NCBI GenBank assembly: GCA_024741835.1
Contig: JAENRP010000087.1
Location: forward strand, 99,541-160,885
Reading direction: 5' to 3'
DNA length: 61,345 nt
Source of the DNA: Diplocarpon mali
Lineage: Eukaryota; Ascomycota; Leotiomycetes; Helotiales; Drepanopezizaceae
Below are positions 35,886 through 45,865 of this stretch, piece by piece. Within the stretch, counting starts at the first letter, position 1. Every line of letters starts with the position of its first letter. A program made the position numbers and the translations under genes. The notes beneath the pieces are model-generated. The model ran no database searches and had not been told where the DNA came from. It worked only from the letters and a program-made list of their open reading frames with translations.

Positions 35886-36531
35886 CAGTAATTTTTCAAA
35901 CTATGCCGTTTCTCAATCATTAAGCGCGAACTTGACAAAATACGAGTACAGAACCTGCACACTAGCTCGGGCAGACACTTCAGTTGGATTTTTCAAATCC
36001 GAATGAAGACCTTGGGCACGGCCATTTTTGAAGTAGGTTTGCAGCCTACTCAAACAAGGGAGTAGAGCGTGTGGTTGATATAAGCGAAACCGAGGGATCA
36101 ATCCTTTGCTGGAGCATCAGAACTATCACGACAGTCACGGAGGCACAACGATTAGATCTTGCAGTGAGTTGCAAACATCCAAGTGTCCTAGCAGTCAGTC
36201 CACAATGCACCCAATGCACGAGTGCATCGGCCAGCACTCGGAGAAAAAGTGCAGAAAAAGTCTCTGCGTGTCCAAGATACATATGGATAGTTAACATGTC
36301 ATTTGTTTTGCATGTGAAACGACTTACCCCGACTCCAGTACTTTTTCATAGCGTGCGATTAGATGCATAGAAGTCATGTTCTTGATCTAAGCACACAGTC
36401 CTAAGCGCGTTGTCCGTGTTCTCTTTACCGCTGCAATAGGCGCCCACGATTGGACTCGAAATCAAGCTCTTGGGCAGAGCAAAAGATGTAGCTAGCTGAT
36501 CTTTGGCGAGGCGATCATCCGGCGCGACTAT
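35886..36531. other. Gene-free stretch
   Basis: AT-leaning sequence with only short overlapping open frames on both strands (around 36046-36370). No family, RNA or repeat recognised. Confidence 0.45.
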
Positions 36532-36649
36532 GCTTTGATGCAGGCGTAATCACCACCGCATTACTTTCTCCTCCAGACGGGGTTGAGAGTGGGTTAGCAG
36601 GTCTAAACATACTTTCACGCGATGTTTACTTGGCCTGCGATAAAGTACC
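36532..36649. repeat. MITE-like inverted-repeat unit, copy 3
   Basis: The left end GCTTTGATGCAGGCGTA (36532-36548) matches the left end of copy 1. The right end GGCCTGCGATAAAGTACC (to 36649), preceded by GTTTACTT, is the inverted form of the shared terminal motif. It lies about 270 bp upstream of the DUF1996 gene. Confidence 0.5.
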
Positions 36650-36816
36650 GTATGGGAATATATGGGGCGGGCAGTGTCAAGGCGCCAAGTCAGACTAGAA
36701 CATTACAGAGCTATACGAGGTATGTGAAACCGGTTCAGACGACTGGAGCTGCTTTCGGGTTTTCGGGACTCGACTGAGCTACACACCTGACGGCGGGGGC
36801 TCCTGAACAGGATATC

Positions 36817-36822
36817 TATAAA
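36817..36822 (+). promoter_or_regulatory. Possible TATA box of DUF1996 gene
   Basis: TATAAA about 100 bp upstream of the ATG at 36922, followed by a pyrimidine-rich leader. Placement fits a TATA box; function is inferred. Confidence 0.4.
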
Positions 36823-36921
36823 GAAGACGAGGATGATGCGTTTTTTTGTTATTCATATCCAGCATCAATCATCAGTTCTCTCTTCTATCTTTACATTTGC
36901 CACTTATTCCACAGACACAGG

Positions 36922-38135
36922 ATGTCTTCTTACCTTCTTTTCGCTACTTGCCTCCTCAGCGGGGTGGCGCAGGCGTACACCCAAGTCGACATCAAGGAGG
37001 CTTTCATGAGGAAAACCATCGATCCCATCGTCTTCCCTGGCTCGTATACAGACTCTCACTTGCACTCGTTCTTTGGATCCGACGCCGTCACCGCCAACAC
37101 CAAGACCAGCGCCGAGCTCCAGAAGGGCTGCACCAATGCCGAGAACCCCAACGACTTGTCGTCCTACTGGGTCCCGACGACATACTACACGGCCGACGGG
37201 GGGAAAACTTGGGAACCCATGCCCCTGCGCCGCTTCGCCATTTACTACAATCTTGGAGAGACCGAAGCTGAGGTTCCGATCCCACAGGACCTGAAGCGTA
37301 CGTATTCCCTGAGCTTCCGTTTCCCTTCTCCTTCGTATCCGGACATGAACTTGCGGTGCAGTATTGCTGCTTCGACTTTTCCTCTCAGGATTTGATGCTG
37401 ACTGCGAGTCCTTACAGTTGTTGCGGGTAATGCAAAAGCTAAGACCAAGGAGGAAATGGTAAAGGATGTTTCTGTCAAGTGGGTGTGCGAGACCGAAGGT
37501 TCTGATACGGTTCTCGACGAGAACGGCTTCCCCGCCAACACCGTACGTATATGTTCGCTTCTAGATCCCGACCATCTCAGAAAGTGGCTCGCAAGATATA
37601 GTCCAGACTCAAAAGGTGGAGGCAAGCGACGTGCAGGCTAACTCGTGCAAAGTGCTCAACCTACGTTCAGCAAATCATCTTCTTCCCCAACTGCGTCAAC
37701 ACTCAAACTCTCGAGTCGGCCTACAAAGACAAAACGACCAAAAAATGCCCCGATGGCATGAAGAGCATGCCTCAGCCCCGCTTCTCGATCCGCTGGGATC
37801 TCACAAAGGTCCTTCCAAACGGGTGGAAAGGACGCGCCCCTTTCAAGCTGTCGTGTGGCGACAACGCATACTGCTCCCACGGGGATATGTTCATGGGCTG
37901 GACCAAAGAGGCTGCCGAGAAGATGTTGCCGACTACCAAGGATCCGAAGGTTCGCACCTATGTCGACGGTGCCCTGGGAACGGGCAAGGCGGGCGCCGGA
38001 TGCACAGCGAAGGATGCTGAGCCGGGCAAAGGGAGCTCGGGGAATGATACGAAAACGAAAACGTACAAGAGGGACGATATGCTTCTGCCTGTGGACTTGG
38101 GCATGCCCAGAAAGGCGCGCGTTCTCCGCGCTTGA
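36922..38135 (+). CDS. Secreted DUF1996-domain protein
   Basis: Exons 36922-37297, 37418-37542 and 37653-38135 (introns 120 and 110 bp; the second has GGCTAACT upstream of its AAAG acceptor) give about 327 aa. Residues 1-18 form a signal peptide ending AQA. The DUF1996 domain follows: DPIVFPGSYTDSHLHSFFGS, TSAELQKGC, SSYWVPTTYY, then FFPNCVNTQTLES and MPQPRFSIRW, with conserved His and Cys residues typical of this family of secreted or cell-wall-associated fungal proteins. The C-terminal 60 residues are Lys/Gly/Thr-rich. Biochemical role of the family is unknown. The gene sits alone between repeat-rich tracts. Confidence 0.92.
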
Positions 38136-38654
38136 GTGGCGGCGAACTTGGGAGGTTGTCGCAGCGGCGATTCTTTATCAAGATCGCACGGGCGATGACT
38201 TCTTAGTAGTAGGGGTTGTGGTGGCGGAGGATATCTTACTTCGCTTGCAGGATCTGGGATCGCTTGGCTGGCCCAATGTCAATACTAGGTACCTAATTTA
38301 AATATACGCGACAGGGATCGTAGTTGTTTTGAGAAAATGACCCAGAACCATGGTGCTATACTGCGATTCTTGCGTGCCTGGTTGGCGTGCGTAAGAGGTG
38401 CCTGCTGGAATGCTTCCTTGGTGTTACAAGATGTGTACACTTTGATCGAAAACCTCGTTTCTTGCAGGTTGTAATTCGTGATGCGGCTCGAGCGCAACGG
38501 GAGAACTGCTCTGGTCTCGTTGCCAGGACAACCAGCACGTGACAGGCCCTCGTCTACCGACGCTGGATCATAGTATTATAGATCATAGTATTATAGATCA
38601 TAGTATTATAGATAGCCGCTATACGCTGCTAGAACACTGACATTGGTAGGTACC
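38136..38654. other. 3' flank of DUF1996 gene
   Basis: No gene seen. Contains the 15-bp triplicated repeat at 38566-38610. Confidence 0.5.
38566..38610. repeat. 15-bp perfect tandem triplicate
   Basis: Three identical copies of GATCATAGTATTATA, 45 bp before the solo LTR. Confidence 0.97.
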
Positions 38655-38777
38655 TGTTAGCAATGTACAAGGTTCGGAGATTGCGTACGGAACGGAGACT
38701 AAGGCTTAGTAAGCCTACCTTGTATATATACTCCTGCAGCTCTATAGAACTCGAATCTGCAGCTTTAGATTCTGACA
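38655..38777 (+). mobile_element. Solo LTR of Copia family A with 5-bp target duplication
   Basis: A 123-bp sequence begins TGTTAGCAATGTACAAGG and ends ATTCTGACA, that is TG...CA. It is bounded by GTACC at 38650-38654 and GTACC at 38778-38782, the 5-bp duplication expected of Copia insertion. It aligns along its length with 49361-49494, the 5' LTR of element A, apart from a 10-bp tandem duplication there (GTAAGCCTAC). No internal element sequence is present, so LTR-LTR recombination left this copy. It shows fewer RIP-type changes than the block at 49-61 kb. Confidence 0.93.
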
Positions 38778-39242
38778 GTACCAGAAGTCGATGGCAGTCT
38801 CTGAGAAAAGGGGCCGCGTGAAATGCTAGCACGACTCCAGCACCTCGCCGTTTTCGCACCCCAATCAGTGAGATACATTCACACAATACACTCAACCTCT
38901 TGACCTCCACAGCTCACAAACGACCACGTTTTGATAACAAGTGACGAGAAGAGCGAGAGGAGCTCCCGTACAGACCTGCTTCTTACTTAAATTTGTAACT
39001 ATCAGCTTATCTCTGCCACGACCCCCAATATCCAGTCATTCTTGCTATCGCCGCTACCCCTTCTCACTCCGGATCGTCAGCTGCTCGAGGAAAAGTTACA
39101 AGTATTGTTATTTCTTAACCGAGCAATTTTTCGTGGCCTCAATTCTTGTCAGAGCACTGTGCTTCGAGTCGTCGACCAGCTTGATAGCCGCCGGCGTAAT
39201 CATCATGCCACCCACCCCCTGTCCGGCACAACCCAAAGCTAA

Positions 39243-40447
39243 TCACAAGCTGAACTCCAACCGATTCCCAGCATAATCCCTCGCGAAGAACCTCGTCGGA
39301 TATTCCACACCCTTCGAGCCTAACTTGCAATCAGGACTGAGCAGCTTAATCCGCTTTGTTGACCAATCTTTCGGGATACCTTCTTCCTCGCCACCGCACA
39401 GTTCACCTGCTTGCACTGTCTCACAGTAAAGAAATCATACGACACAAGGAAAAGGAACGACTAACCACTACTCTCCTCACCAGGCTCGTCGGCCTCCGTC
39501 GGCGCCGCCTCGCCGCCCCTCTCGAAATGCTGCCATATCTTCGTCCGCAATTCTAACAGCTTTTCCGGACTGCTGATCTTAAAACAGGGGTGCCGTGGGT
39601 GGGGGGTGGTGTCAATCGGCCCGAAGGCGACGTGAATTTGCTGACCAGAGGTTGAGATGTTGAACCTTTTTGAGGCCGTCAGCTGCGTGACGCCTAAGCT
39701 CGGGTTGGTCTGATCTTCAGACAAACGAAAGTTTTGATTTTATTCGGTCAGATCAAAAGCCCCCCTCTCAAAATGGAAAAACTGGATAATATTTGCACCA
39801 AAAAACTTGAAAAAGAGCCACGTTGAAAGTGGCGAAAGAACTCAGCCTCAAAAAAAATGCCTCTTGTCCAGGATGGACTTCTCAACCAAGGGGCGAACTG
39901 GGTACTAAAATCCAGAAGCGAAAACCAAGCATCAAATTCTATCGAGGAGACCATACCAAGCCAACCGTCCCCTCTGCATCTCCGGAACAGGCGCCTGCAC
40001 CAACCCCAACGTCCCCTGATAGAACTCGCTAGCTAGATCCAGCGTCCCCTCTGGTACTGTGAGATTCACTGCATCACGCATTTATCAGCTCAACCAGTCA
40101 CATATCACGTAAAAACATAATTTCCAAACCAGAACATAACTTTGGTCTTTAGAACAAAAATAAGATCGAAATTGAAAGACGTCGTACAAGAAAAGACAAG
40201 ATCAGAGAAAGCTTAACCTCTCGCCAGTGAACAGATGCTATAGGGAAAACCCGTTCCAAACTCCGAGGCTCTTGCATCCACCAGTCCATGAACCTACGAA
40301 CTTGCAAATCTAAGAATCATCCAACAGAGACGCCCAAGTCAGAAACCAGAAAATAGAGAGAAAGTCTGCCAGACGATAATAATCAAAGACGACACAAATT
40401 TAAAGAAACAGTAACCTACCATGCGCAATGCCCGAAATCAACGCCAT
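39243..40447 (-). CDS. Glyoxalase/bleomycin-resistance (VOC) family protein
   Basis: Small cytosolic VOC-fold metalloprotein, as in glyoxalase I and fosfomycin or bleomycin resistance proteins; substrate unknown. It is split into four exons that only make sense together: 40447-40420, 40068-39957, 39665-39466 and 39319-39243, all GT-AG and in phase, giving 138 aa. The product begins MALISGIAHVNLTVPEGTLD, continues through EFYQGTLGLVQAPVP and STSGQQIHVAFGP, and ends YPTRFFARDYAGNRLEFSL, matching fungal VOC proteins end to end. Likely metal ligands are His9, the His of QIHVAF and the Glu of RLEFSL. The introns (351, 291 and 146 bp) are several times longer than most others in the window. Confidence 0.88.
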
Positions 40448-41439
40448 CGCTTTGGGGCCTGGCCAGGACCAAGACCAGTCTTCTGGACCTTGGACAAGTA
40501 AAGTCAAACCCAAACTCAACTTCAACTATTGATATCCAACAAAGTCCACTGGGGGGAAAAGAGCTCAAGTGCGTCCGCGTACAGCACAATAAAGAGAATC
40601 AATGGGTATCTCGATCTTGAATTTGAAGCTTGCTTGGGGAGCAGAGGAAGCTTCAGCTTTGTGGTTCGCGCGGGGTAAAAGATAGCTGGCCGGTGCTTAC
40701 ACGTGATTTACGGGTGGGCTGAGTTTATATCTGTGTTCGGACGAGGGGAATAGAAGAGCTGTCTAGGTCCAAGTAATGAAGATGCCGAATCGCTCTGGGA
40801 GACCGGACATTCAACGTCTAGCAAATTTTTGGAAATTTCGTGCAGACATAGGCAATTCGTAGAACGAAAACGCACTTGAATTCAAGGCTCGTGATTAGTT
40901 CTGTCAACCCGGCACAGCATCCCCTTGCGAGAACATGGAGAATTTCACCGCAATGCTGCAACTTCTCCACCCCACGAGCACGACCCATGATCCGCCGAGG
41001 TATCTGATTACCAGCAGACCCAGACACTCAACGGAGTTGATGATGCTCGCGCGGATGCGCCGTGCTTCTGCGGAATCCGCATGCTCGGTCGATCTGGGAT
41101 CGCGGTCGGGGGAGTTGTGATATACGTGATCACGTGCCCAAGGCTTCTCTCGTTCGAGATGTGGGCGCTCGCGTTCCTCTCTCTCTCCATCGTGTTGAGG
41201 CTCCGTTTCGTCTCCTTCGCCGACGCTGGTTTGGCCATGGGTGTTTGAATCGCCCGACCGATAGTGTTGCTATCACGTTAGGTGATTGTGTGCACAGGTG
41301 AGGCTTCTCGAATACGTTGGATTATATTCGTGTGTAAGAGCTCGCTCTCGAAGCTACTCCTCGAGAGCGTAGAGTAGATACAGTAGCTGCCAAGCCCCTA
41401 TCATGTGACTGATCACATGACCGTTGATCATATGATCTG
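40448..41439. other. Intergenic, no supported gene
   Basis: VOC promoter side followed by short open frames on both strands near 40935-41300 without family resemblance. Confidence 0.45.
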
Positions 41440-42116
41440 TATGGCGACAGATAGCCTTCGTGAGGGAGCAGTGGCGGCCCCGCAGCACGAGGAGCCTCCA
41501 GGATCAACTTTCTGCCCGGGTTCCATTCTTCAGACAAGCGGTAATCGGCGTCCGAGAGTCCCATGCTGAGGCCAATATTGGTATATGCAGAGAGGACTGT
41601 GAGAAAAACAGGGAAGACTGCAACTTGATCTGGTGGCAGGGTGTGGTCTGGGATGAAGGTGATAATGATGCCTACAACGAGCCAGGCGGCGTCGTGACTG
41701 AGCTGATATTGAAGTCATGTCTCGGCGAAATACATTTTCACTCTTTTCTTCTCTGTTAGATGGTCTGGCCATTCACCTCGCATGGTAGCTGTTGCAGAGG
41801 TGTAGATACCAAGACTTCTCTCTTCGTACTTGGAGGTTCAGATCTTGGTTGCTAGGGGTGAAAGGGAGGTGTAACTGCACGGTATGTCAGTATGCTACGC
41901 AAAACAGTATTGCTGCGCCACATGAGATTTATAGAACAACCGAACAGCCCAGTCGAGTCGCTTCGTGCTGCCAGGGCTACCAGATCGTACAATGCTCTCA
42001 AGTGTCAGGCAGAGCGCGATTGCGCTGAGTAAGAGGAGAATATATTTGATAGAGCAGGTAAACTGAAGTCTTCTCCATAAATCGTCCCCAACCCCATCAA
42101 TTGGAATGTTGGTTTC
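41440..42116 (-). pseudogene. Decayed Trk-type potassium transporter fragment
   Basis: Read from 42116 downward, the minus strand carries the C-terminal part of a fungal TRK K+ transporter in broken frames. It passes through a damaged pore-loop/TM region (GSTKRLDWAVRLF), then YTSLSPLATKI and the hallmark YEERSLGIY, then LSHDAAWLVVGIIITFI, FLTVLSAYTNIGLSMG and LSEEWNPGRKLIL. After a frame change comes LRGRHCSL in place of the usual RGRHRGLP. In-frame TGA codons stand where Arg (CGA) is expected, before TSKYEERSLG and after YFAET. Stops and frameshifts show it is not functional. The N-terminal half is missing. Functional members take up potassium across the plasma membrane. Confidence 0.65.
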
Positions 42117-43303
42117 ACAAGGTGCGCGCTGGAAAGATATTATGGAACCCCGGTTGTAGTTGTTGATGATCTATCTAAGAGAGAGAGAGAGAAGTACTCG
42201 AGGGCAGCCTGTGCCAAGACCATCACGTGTCCCTAAGATTCTCACTCTCGTCATATGCCTTACACGTGACCCCGATCACTATATTCCAACAGAAAGAAAT
42301 ACTGATGCTTCAACTTACTGAAGCTCTGGTCAGGTATGAAATGACTGTGTTCAAGGAAAGCAATGGTGCACATAAAATAGCAGAAGTACAGAGGTCTTCT
42401 GCAGCCGTGCTTGCGATGCGTCACAACTGGACCAAAAGCCTGAAAGTACAATCACTCGGAGCGAGAAGCGAACAGAGAGGGACCGTAGAATGAGAAGCAG
42501 GGGTGCATGACATAATGGCATAGTAAATTCGATCGATGTGCCTACTACCCATCAACTTTTACCCATCAAACGAATCATAGCCTTGCGATGATATATTAGA
42601 ACGAAGCAGGCAGAAGATAAGCGAATAGGAGCATTTGCGGGAGATAATATGGACAAAGGCCTGGACAAATTCATCGGAAATATTTGTCCGTTTCAATTCG
42701 GTTGAACGGGGAGATCTGAGTTTGTTTATCCAGGGGTGGGGTATATGCTGACTTCAAGGTCGCCATCAGGTATCCTCCCAAGAGCTCGCCTCCAGATACT
42801 TCCCAAGGGAGGGCTTAATTCTTTTTCTACATTTGCCAGGTTCCATAACACTTGTAAAGCAGTGTCCGGGTCTTAGCTGCAGAAATATACATAAGCAAGT
42901 TACCTTACTTGATGAGTCGCTGCTTGATCCAGAGAGCTCTGACATTGAAGCCGATTTTCGATGGCACAAGTGTACAATATCCATAGGTCAGTGAGGTGTA
43001 ACCCTAGGCTTTACCCGCAGATCAAAATATTTGTGGGAGGGGAGAAGATGGGGATGTTTGTGTTTTTAGACGTCGCCACTTACATTCACGCGAGTTTATA
43101 ACAGAGCCCTTCGTTTGATCCTTGAATGAATGTCCTAGCGCTGATCGAAATGTCCATTTAACTGGAGGGGTGCAAGTCTTTGGGAATCCTATCATGAGAG
43201 TTTCGAGGATGCCACGAGCACCTCTGTGGCCTTTGGGCCGGGTATAAATTCAGGTGGCTAGAGTGATATCTCTTAGCCAGAGTGCAGTAGTTGCTTTGTA
43301 TCA
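42117..43303. other. Intergenic, no supported gene
   Basis: Nothing supportable; a short GA run lies at about 42179-42192. Confidence 0.45.
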
Positions 43304-43891
43304 AGCCTCAGAGGTGCTAAACTCTACCAGCGGCCTAGGATAGACTCCGTAGATCGAGTCGAGGCTGACAGACTGTGAGGAGAAAGAAGAGCTCTTCGTT
43401 GGGCTCGTATAGTCGCCCTACGGTCCACGCCGAGGTGGCAGAAGATTGACCAGATTCTCTTCCTGTTGCAAGAACCGGACGTGAGAGGCTATCGTATTGA
43501 GAGACAGCGATGGTGTGCAGATAATCCTTATCGAGTCGGAATTGGTTTCCAGTCTCAATGATTGATAGCCTCCTCGTACCACGTACTCATACTGTCCTTG
43601 TGCGCAAGGCATGTTCTCTAGCGACGTAGGAAGCTTTGCGGCTCTGACTTGCCTGTGTACGAGGGTGAAGGATTTCGTGTCAAGGAGGAGCTCCAGTTAT
43701 ACCGGTATATACCACCCAAGGTTCGGCCTAACACGGTCCTTAGTTGCACAAGACAGCAATGTGGGATAGAAGAAAAAAGCGAGCACGGAAAGCCAAGTGG
43801 TCTGAGTCGTTAACCTCGATAATTTACTCAGCCATCCTTTGAAACATATCAAAAGAACATCATCGTCTCCCTCATGGACAACCGATAGCAA
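43304..43891 (-). pseudogene. Possible gene or remnant, family unknown
   Basis: One minus-strand frame stays open from about 43891 to 43304 with only two stops (TAA near 43698, TAG near 43418), unusual for this region. The first part has a hydrophobic segment (TTWLSVLAFFFYPTLLSC); the second contains QYEYVVRGGYQSLRLETNSD. A GTATAT donor and CACAG acceptor (about 61 bp apart) would remove the first stop and join in phase. The second stop (TAG) could be a RIP-type CAG change. I recognise no family and cannot place a start. Confidence 0.3.
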
Positions 43892-44196
43892 GCTATATCA
43901 GGATCATGGTCGTGTTGCACGGTGGGCTGGTGAAGCAGAGAGAAGCAAAGAGTGAGGTTGAAATTACCTTTGCCCACCTCGCCTATCTATAAGCGCCGCT
44001 GCCTTTATCCGGCCGGATCACTCACGCAACGCCTCCTACCTATGCTTTGTAGACTGCAAAAGTATTCTGAAGAGGACAAAAGAAAGTTATCCGAAGAGAT
44101 AAATGATCTTATGCTGTGAGGTGAATTTAAGCAAAAGTATAATTCGTCGAGTGCAGCTATGTATGGTTAATGATTTTCCCAAAGACTTCACAAGCC

Positions 44197-44301
44197 CGGC
44201 ACGACGTACGATTTGAACCTACGCGGCCGAAACCATATGATATCTACCAGGTCCGAGGGACCTTTCGAGTCATACCCATTAACCACTCTGGCAACTCGAC
44301 C
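44197..44301 (-). tRNA. tRNA-Ser(CGA)-like gene with intron, acceptor stem mismatched
   Basis: Minus strand. An A-box-like GCCAGAGTGG is followed by an anticodon arm TATGA-CTCGAA...TCATA with anticodon CGA, interrupted at the usual position by an intron of about 23 nt containing the hairpin AGGTCC/GGACCT. A variable arm (GGTTTCGGCC) and a B-box GGTTCAAATC complete the class II layout of tRNA-Ser; 105 bp equals 82 plus intron. The 3' side TCGTGCCG would need a 5' strand GGCACGA, but the 5' end reads GGTCGAG, and one T-stem pair is G-G. It is therefore either a pseudogene or a damaged copy. Confidence 0.6.
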
Positions 44302-44617
44302 CGGCGCTCGACCATGGTGGTTTTATTATCATAGAGACTTGCACCGTGGTAATTCGGCACAAGATGGTAGATCTTCGGAGCGCAATGCCGTTTTTCCGAT
44401 GATGCTTGCTTGCATCAAGAGCTTCTTCCACCCTACGAGATATTTACATCTCTACCAGGTACTCTCCACAGCGCGATATTGAGTCTACGGGTATGAATCA
44501 GACGAAATACGTGGATGCAACCAAAGTCTAAAAAAGTCCCTCGACTCCTGCTACAGCATTGATCTCTTCACAGCATACCCTTTAGAGCTCATCACCTGTC
44601 ATACCAACCCGTCAAAA

Positions 44618-45301
44618 ATGTCCACCACAACACCCGCCGCCCCCTCCTCTTCCACCACCACCTCCCGCGACGCCTTAATCCACAACCTCGCCCTCGGCGC
44701 CCTCATAGTCTGCCCGATCATCATCCTCATCCCGCCGCGCAAACTCGACTTCTACACGGTCGTCCTGTCGGCCGGCTTCTTCGCCGGTAGCAACGAGCTC
44801 GTGCGCGAGTACACGGGCGCCAGCATCGCGAGCCGGTTCGGGAGCCGCGCCGCCAGCATCGTGAACCGGGATTTGCCGCCCAAGGCGCTGGAGACGCAGA
44901 GGCTGTTGAGAGAGGAGAAGGCCGCGAGGGCCAAGGCGGCCGGGATGGAAGATCCGGGGCAGGAGGCAGAGGGCATCAACAAGGTTCTGGAGGCCGTGAG
45001 GAGGAGAGAGGCCGTGAAGAGGAGAGAGTTGGAGGCCAAGCAGGAGGAGAGTAAGCAGAAGGCAGAGGAGACGGTCAAGGAGGATGGGTTGCTGAGAAAG
45101 GTGTGGCTGGGCGCTGAGGGGCCGGATTGGAAAGCCAAGAGGGATAAGCGGGAGAAAGAGGCGCTGGAAGAGGGGAGGGGATACGGAGGTCTGATTATGG
45201 ATCAGATTTATGAGGTTTGGGGGTGGAGCAAGAACAAGGTCGAGGAGGTCAAGGAGATTGACGAGAAGGTTGCAAAGAAGGAGCAGGAGGGCAACAAGTG
45301 A
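44618..45301 (+). CDS. Two-TM conserved fungal membrane protein ('rhomboid family' annotation)
   Basis: Single exon, 227 aa. After a Ser/Thr/Pro-rich N-terminus, two hydrophobic segments lie at about residues 24-40 (LALGALIVCPIIILIPP) and 46-62 (YTVVLSAGFFAGSNELV), joined by the conserved PPRKLD turn. The rest is a charged, helical, coiled-coil-like tail ending in a Lys/Glu-rich stretch, with DQIYEVWGWSK near the C-terminus. Orthologues in other ascomycetes carry the name rhomboid family membrane protein, as I recall, but no rhomboid catalytic Ser or His motif is visible and the protein is too small for a protease core. Location is probably mitochondrial or other organelle membrane; that is inference. 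Confidence 0.75.
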   Translation: MSTTTPAAPSSSTTTSRDALIHNLALGALIVCPIIILIPPRKLDFYTVVLSAGFFAGSNELVREYTGASIASRFGSRAASIVNRDLPPKALETQRLLREEKAARAKAAGMEDPGQEAEGINKVLEAVRRREAVKRRELEAKQEESKQKAEETVKEDGLLRKVWLGAEGPDWKAKRDKREKEALEEGRGYGGLIMDQIYEVWGWSKNKVEEVKEIDEKVAKKEQEGNK

Positions 45302-45865
45302 ACTTGGTCTTGGGCGCTAAATTTCAGAGTTTAGAGACTGCGCATTCGGCACTCGAGCGGAGGAGAACGCTGGGGTGGGCATGTCACTGAGAGCCAGACT
45401 CAGCTGCGGAGCGTGTGGACTTGACCGGGCCTCTTAGCGTGCGGGATATAAGCTGTATATCATTTGTACGATGCAGCGTACACACACCAGTGCTCTGCTG
45501 GCGAAATAGTAATAAGCTGGATGCTGCACAGTATCCAACAGGGATAAACCAAAATTCTGCAGAATCAACCCCATGGTCTTGTCAATGCTGGTAATCTACC
45601 TAGAGCAGTTCCGATGACATGGTTCCTGGCTTGCTACATGGAGCGGCCCGTGGGAGTTGTTGCTCGAATACCATTGTCTTCGGAAAGGGTACTCTGGAGA
45701 GTAGAGTGCAAGTCTCAGCGAAAACGCTGGCAAGCCTGCCATGAAAAAAAAAATCTTGTTTTGTACTCCAACTCTATGCAGCAGAAGCCAGCCAGCCGCC
45801 GGCAGGTAAAACGCATGGTATCGTGACGCAAATATCATTAGCGGACCCTCCGTAATCATGGGTAC
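45302..45865. other. Convergent 3' ends, no gene
   Basis: The interval between the plus-strand membrane protein and the minus-strand Lys-rich protein would hold both 3' UTRs. No other feature seen. Confidence 0.5.

Noticed and set aside
36440..36470. GACTCGAAATC resembling a tRNA-Ser anticodon arm
   Set aside because: No A-box, B-box or acceptor stem around it.
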